Shown piece by piece: positions 62,456 through 64,000 of a stretch of 64,000 nt of DNA. A program made the translations under genes and the position numbers. The notes beneath the pieces were generated by a model. That model ran no database searches and was not told the DNA's origin. It saw only the letters and a program-made list of their open reading frames with translations. Source of the DNA: DATBJG01 sp963790545 (GTDB taxonomy: Bacteria > Acidobacteriota > Vicinamibacteria > Vicinamibacterales > JAMQPK01). Positions within the stretch are counted from its first letter, which is position 1, and the number at the start of each line of letters is the position of its first letter. The DNA is taken from contig CAWBPA010000020.1 of the NCBI GenBank assembly GCA_963790545.1, positions 1 to 64,000 of the forward strand, in the 5' to 3' direction.

Positions 62456-64000
62456 GCGCGGGGCGACATCCGCTTCAGAGTCAGTCCGAACCTCGTAAAT
62501 GGCCACCGACTGGGTCTTCCCTTTGACGATCACATCCCCCAGAGGCCGAATGTCGTATCGACCCTTCAGCCGCTGGCGGGTAGATTCGCTGATGATGATG
62601 CGGGTGCCGTACTCCTTATTCAGCGACTCCAGGCGTGCGCCGAGATTCACCTGGTCACCGATCACGGTATAGCTCATGATCGTGTCGGAGCCAATGTTGC
62701 CGGCCACCATTTCCCCGCTGTTGATACCAATCCCGATGTCGAGCTGGGGACGGCCCTCGGCGGCCCAGCGGGCATTCAACAGCCGAAGCTCCTCCACCAT
62801 GGCTACCGCCGATGTTACCGCATGGTCGGCGTGCTGTTCATCCTCGATTGGGGCGCCGTAGAGCGCCATCACCATATCGCCCACGAACTTGTCGAGCGTG
62901 CCGTTATGGGCAAACAGCACCTCCACCATCCGCGAAAAATACTCGTTCAACTGCGAAACGATGTCCTCGGGCTGTCCACGCTCTGAAACGGTCGTGAAGC
63001 CTCGAATATCGGAAAAAAGAACCGACATCTCGCGTCGCTGCCCACCCAGCCTGGCCCGAGCCGGATCTTCCAGGAGCTGCCGGTACACATCGGGCGCCAC
63101 ATAGCGGGAAAACAGGCGCTTCACTTTCCGCTTTTCGCGCCCCTCGACGACCCACTGGTAGGTCACGCCGCCGAACGTGGCCACGGCCACGGCCAGAATG
63201 GGAATCGTGAGTTCGAGCCAGAGACCTCGCGCGAAAAGACTGAAACCCAGCCAGACGAGGGCGGCGGCCACGAGGGCGGCGACCAGACCGGTCAACCACG
63301 CGTTGACCAGAACTGCTGCCAGCCCCACCGCAACGGCGGCCACGACCGTGACAAGCAGGGTGGTGCTCCAGCCCAGAGGGCGGAGGAAGCGGTTTGAGAG
63401 CACATTGTCGGTGACGCTCGCGTGTATTTGCATGCCCGGCATCGCGCCGGTGGACCCGAACGGGGTGGGAAAGACGTCATTGAGCCCGGCGGCCGTCGAC
63501 CCGACCAGGACGATCTTGTCGCGAAACGCCCCTGGATCGACCATCGGCTTCTCGCCGGCGAGCATCTGCTGCTCCGAATAGAACAGGTCATAGAACGAGT
63601 ACGTTTGATAGGTGGGCGTGCGGCCGTCGCCAAGGAGTGCTGGGCCTGGATACCGCACCAGCGCGCGACGGGACGAGCGTGCGGAACCGTGTGCGTCCGA
63701 CACGCGTACACGGACGAGCGGCATGCGCCGATTCCCCAGGACCAGGTCTTCGTTCTCGAGACGCACGCTCGAGGGCTGTATCCCCATCGTGGTCAACGCC
63801 ACGGCAACCCCCAGCAGCGGCACCGCGCGGTCACCAAATCGCACGAACGGGACGCTTCGGCGGAGGGGACCGTCTTCGTCAAAGACAAACAAATTGTGAC
63901 CGAGTCCGCGGGCGGCCGAAGCGAGCTCGTCGTACGGCGGCTCCCAGACCGGGCGCGGTTCGATGGACTCGTCGAGCACGTACGGCGCCTCTCGAGACGT
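62441..64000 (-). CDS. CHASE2 - class III adenylate cyclase (5' end beyond the window)
   Basis: At least 519 residues; the frame is open to base 64000, so the N-terminus is cut. The first part is the end of a CHASE2 sensor domain (RDKIVLVGSTAAGLNDVFPTPFG). Three helices follow (LLVTVVAAVAVGLAAVLVNAW, LVAALVAAALVWLGFSLFA, LTIPILAVAVATFGGVTY). A class III cyclase domain ends the protein: VLFSDIRGFTTVSE (first metal Asp), LDKFVGDMVMALYGAP (Lys for adenine and second Asp), and IGDQVNLGARLE (transition-state Arg). All catalytic residues for cAMP synthesis are present. The neighbouring MscS-cNMP channel is a possible target. The last residues lie in the 130-bp repeat. Confidence 0.9.
   Translation of the reverse strand, partial: TSREAPYVLDESIEPRPVWEPPYDELASAARGLGHNLFVFDEDGPLRRSVPFVRFGDRAVPLLGVAVALTTMGIQPSSVRLENEDLVLGNRRMPLVRVRVSDAHGSARSSRRALVRYPGPALLGDGRTPTYQTYSFYDLFYSEQQMLAGEKPMVDPGAFRDKIVLVGSTAAGLNDVFPTPFGSTGAMPGMQIHASVTDNVLSNRFLRPLGWSTTLLVTVVAAVAVGLAAVLVNAWLTGLVAALVAAALVWLGFSLFARGLWLELTIPILAVAVATFGGVTYQWVVEGREKRKVKRLFSRYVAPDVYRQLLEDPARARLGGQRREMSVLFSDIRGFTTVSERGQPEDIVSQLNEYFSRMVEVLFAHNGTLDKFVGDMVMALYGAPIEDEQHADHAVTSAVAMVEELRLLNARWAAEGRPQLDIGIGINSGEMVAGNIGSDTIMSYTVIGDQVNLGARLESLNKEYGTRIIISESTRQRLKGRYDIRPLGDVIVKGKTQSVAIYEVRTDSEADVAPRRTAD

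Noticed and set aside
1..64000. tRNA or rRNA genes
   Set aside because: I looked for GTTCGAATC-type T-arms and rRNA-like blocks and found none outside coding sequence; a covariance search would be needed to exclude degenerate cases.

Overview
The window is a high-GC stretch that looks like a free-living, aerobic, Gram-negative bacterium of the Acidobacteriota. A Vicinamibacteria-like lineage is my best guess from gene style, not a proven assignment. Pointers are the acidobacterial-type VWA protein, the paired small membrane proteins inside a cytochrome oxidase operon, a menaquinone/futalosine-type enzyme plus ubiE, an outer-membrane porin, twin-arginine and lipoprotein signals, a PilT-like ATPase, and many families of short intergenic repeats. 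No tRNA, rRNA, CRISPR array, complete insertion sequence or phage gene was seen.

An important caveat is that many recognisable genes are split between two or three reading frames. By hand I count at least 50 breaks. They usually fall at short G or C runs, and each is repaired by one or two bases. This is most simply explained by indel errors in the assembled sequence, not by pseudogenes. I therefore give the span of the whole gene and note the breaks. Starts, stops and apparent fusions near a break are less certain.

Layout. 1-6.9 kb (minus strand): a sulfur/cysteine block, cysM - JAMM protease - fused CysO/MoeZ/rhodanese protein, then an Rrf2 regulator, an IscS-type cysteine desulfurase, two membrane or exported proteins and an MqnD-like enzyme. 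6.9-13.5 kb: a double M16 peptidase, AlkA-like glycosylase, SIMPL protein, a sulfatase-modifying-factor-fold protein and a CaiB-type CoA transferase. 13.5-17.3 kb: a PilT-like ATPase and ubiE. 17.2-23.7 kb: the most striking region. It holds a DtxR-family regulator, a two-domain multicopper oxidase, a ZIP-type transporter, two cupredoxins, a di-haem oxidoreductase and a porin. The two operon promoters share one palindrome, TTTTGA-N4-TCAAAA. 23.7-29.4 kb: HAD phosphatase, queD/queC, nagA and a ROK kinase, a PIN-like protein and a deoxyhypusine-synthase-family enzyme. 29.4-34.4 kb: a sigma-54 activator followed by a terminator, a palindrome and a -24/-12 promoter in front of a membrane HD-GYP/GAF/GGDEF protein. 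34.4-46.2 kb: a complete arginine pathway, argG-argH-argR divergent from argC-B-D-A-J-F, then an acyl-CoA ligase. 46.2-55.3 kb: pxpA, ubiX behind a structured RNA with a terminator, a DGQHR protein, an acyltransferase, dinB, an FTR1-like permease, a VWA protein and a large membrane protein. 55.4-59.4 kb: an aa3/caa3-type oxidase operon in the order I-III-IV-small-small-II. 59.6-64 kb: an MscS channel with a cyclic-nucleotide domain, an M48 protease and a CHASE2/adenylate cyclase cut by the window edge.

Between genes the sequence is unusually repeat-rich: a family of about 20-bp palindromes whose arms vary while the centre and GTAGC-like flanks stay constant, TCAGTTTTCAG-type and GGTTCTAGG-type micro-repeats that often lie against stop codons, AEDAE/NHEGHEE-encoding repeats, a roughly 130-bp two-hairpin repeat upstream of two metallopeptidase genes, and two GGGTCA...TTTTTGCA inverted repeats.
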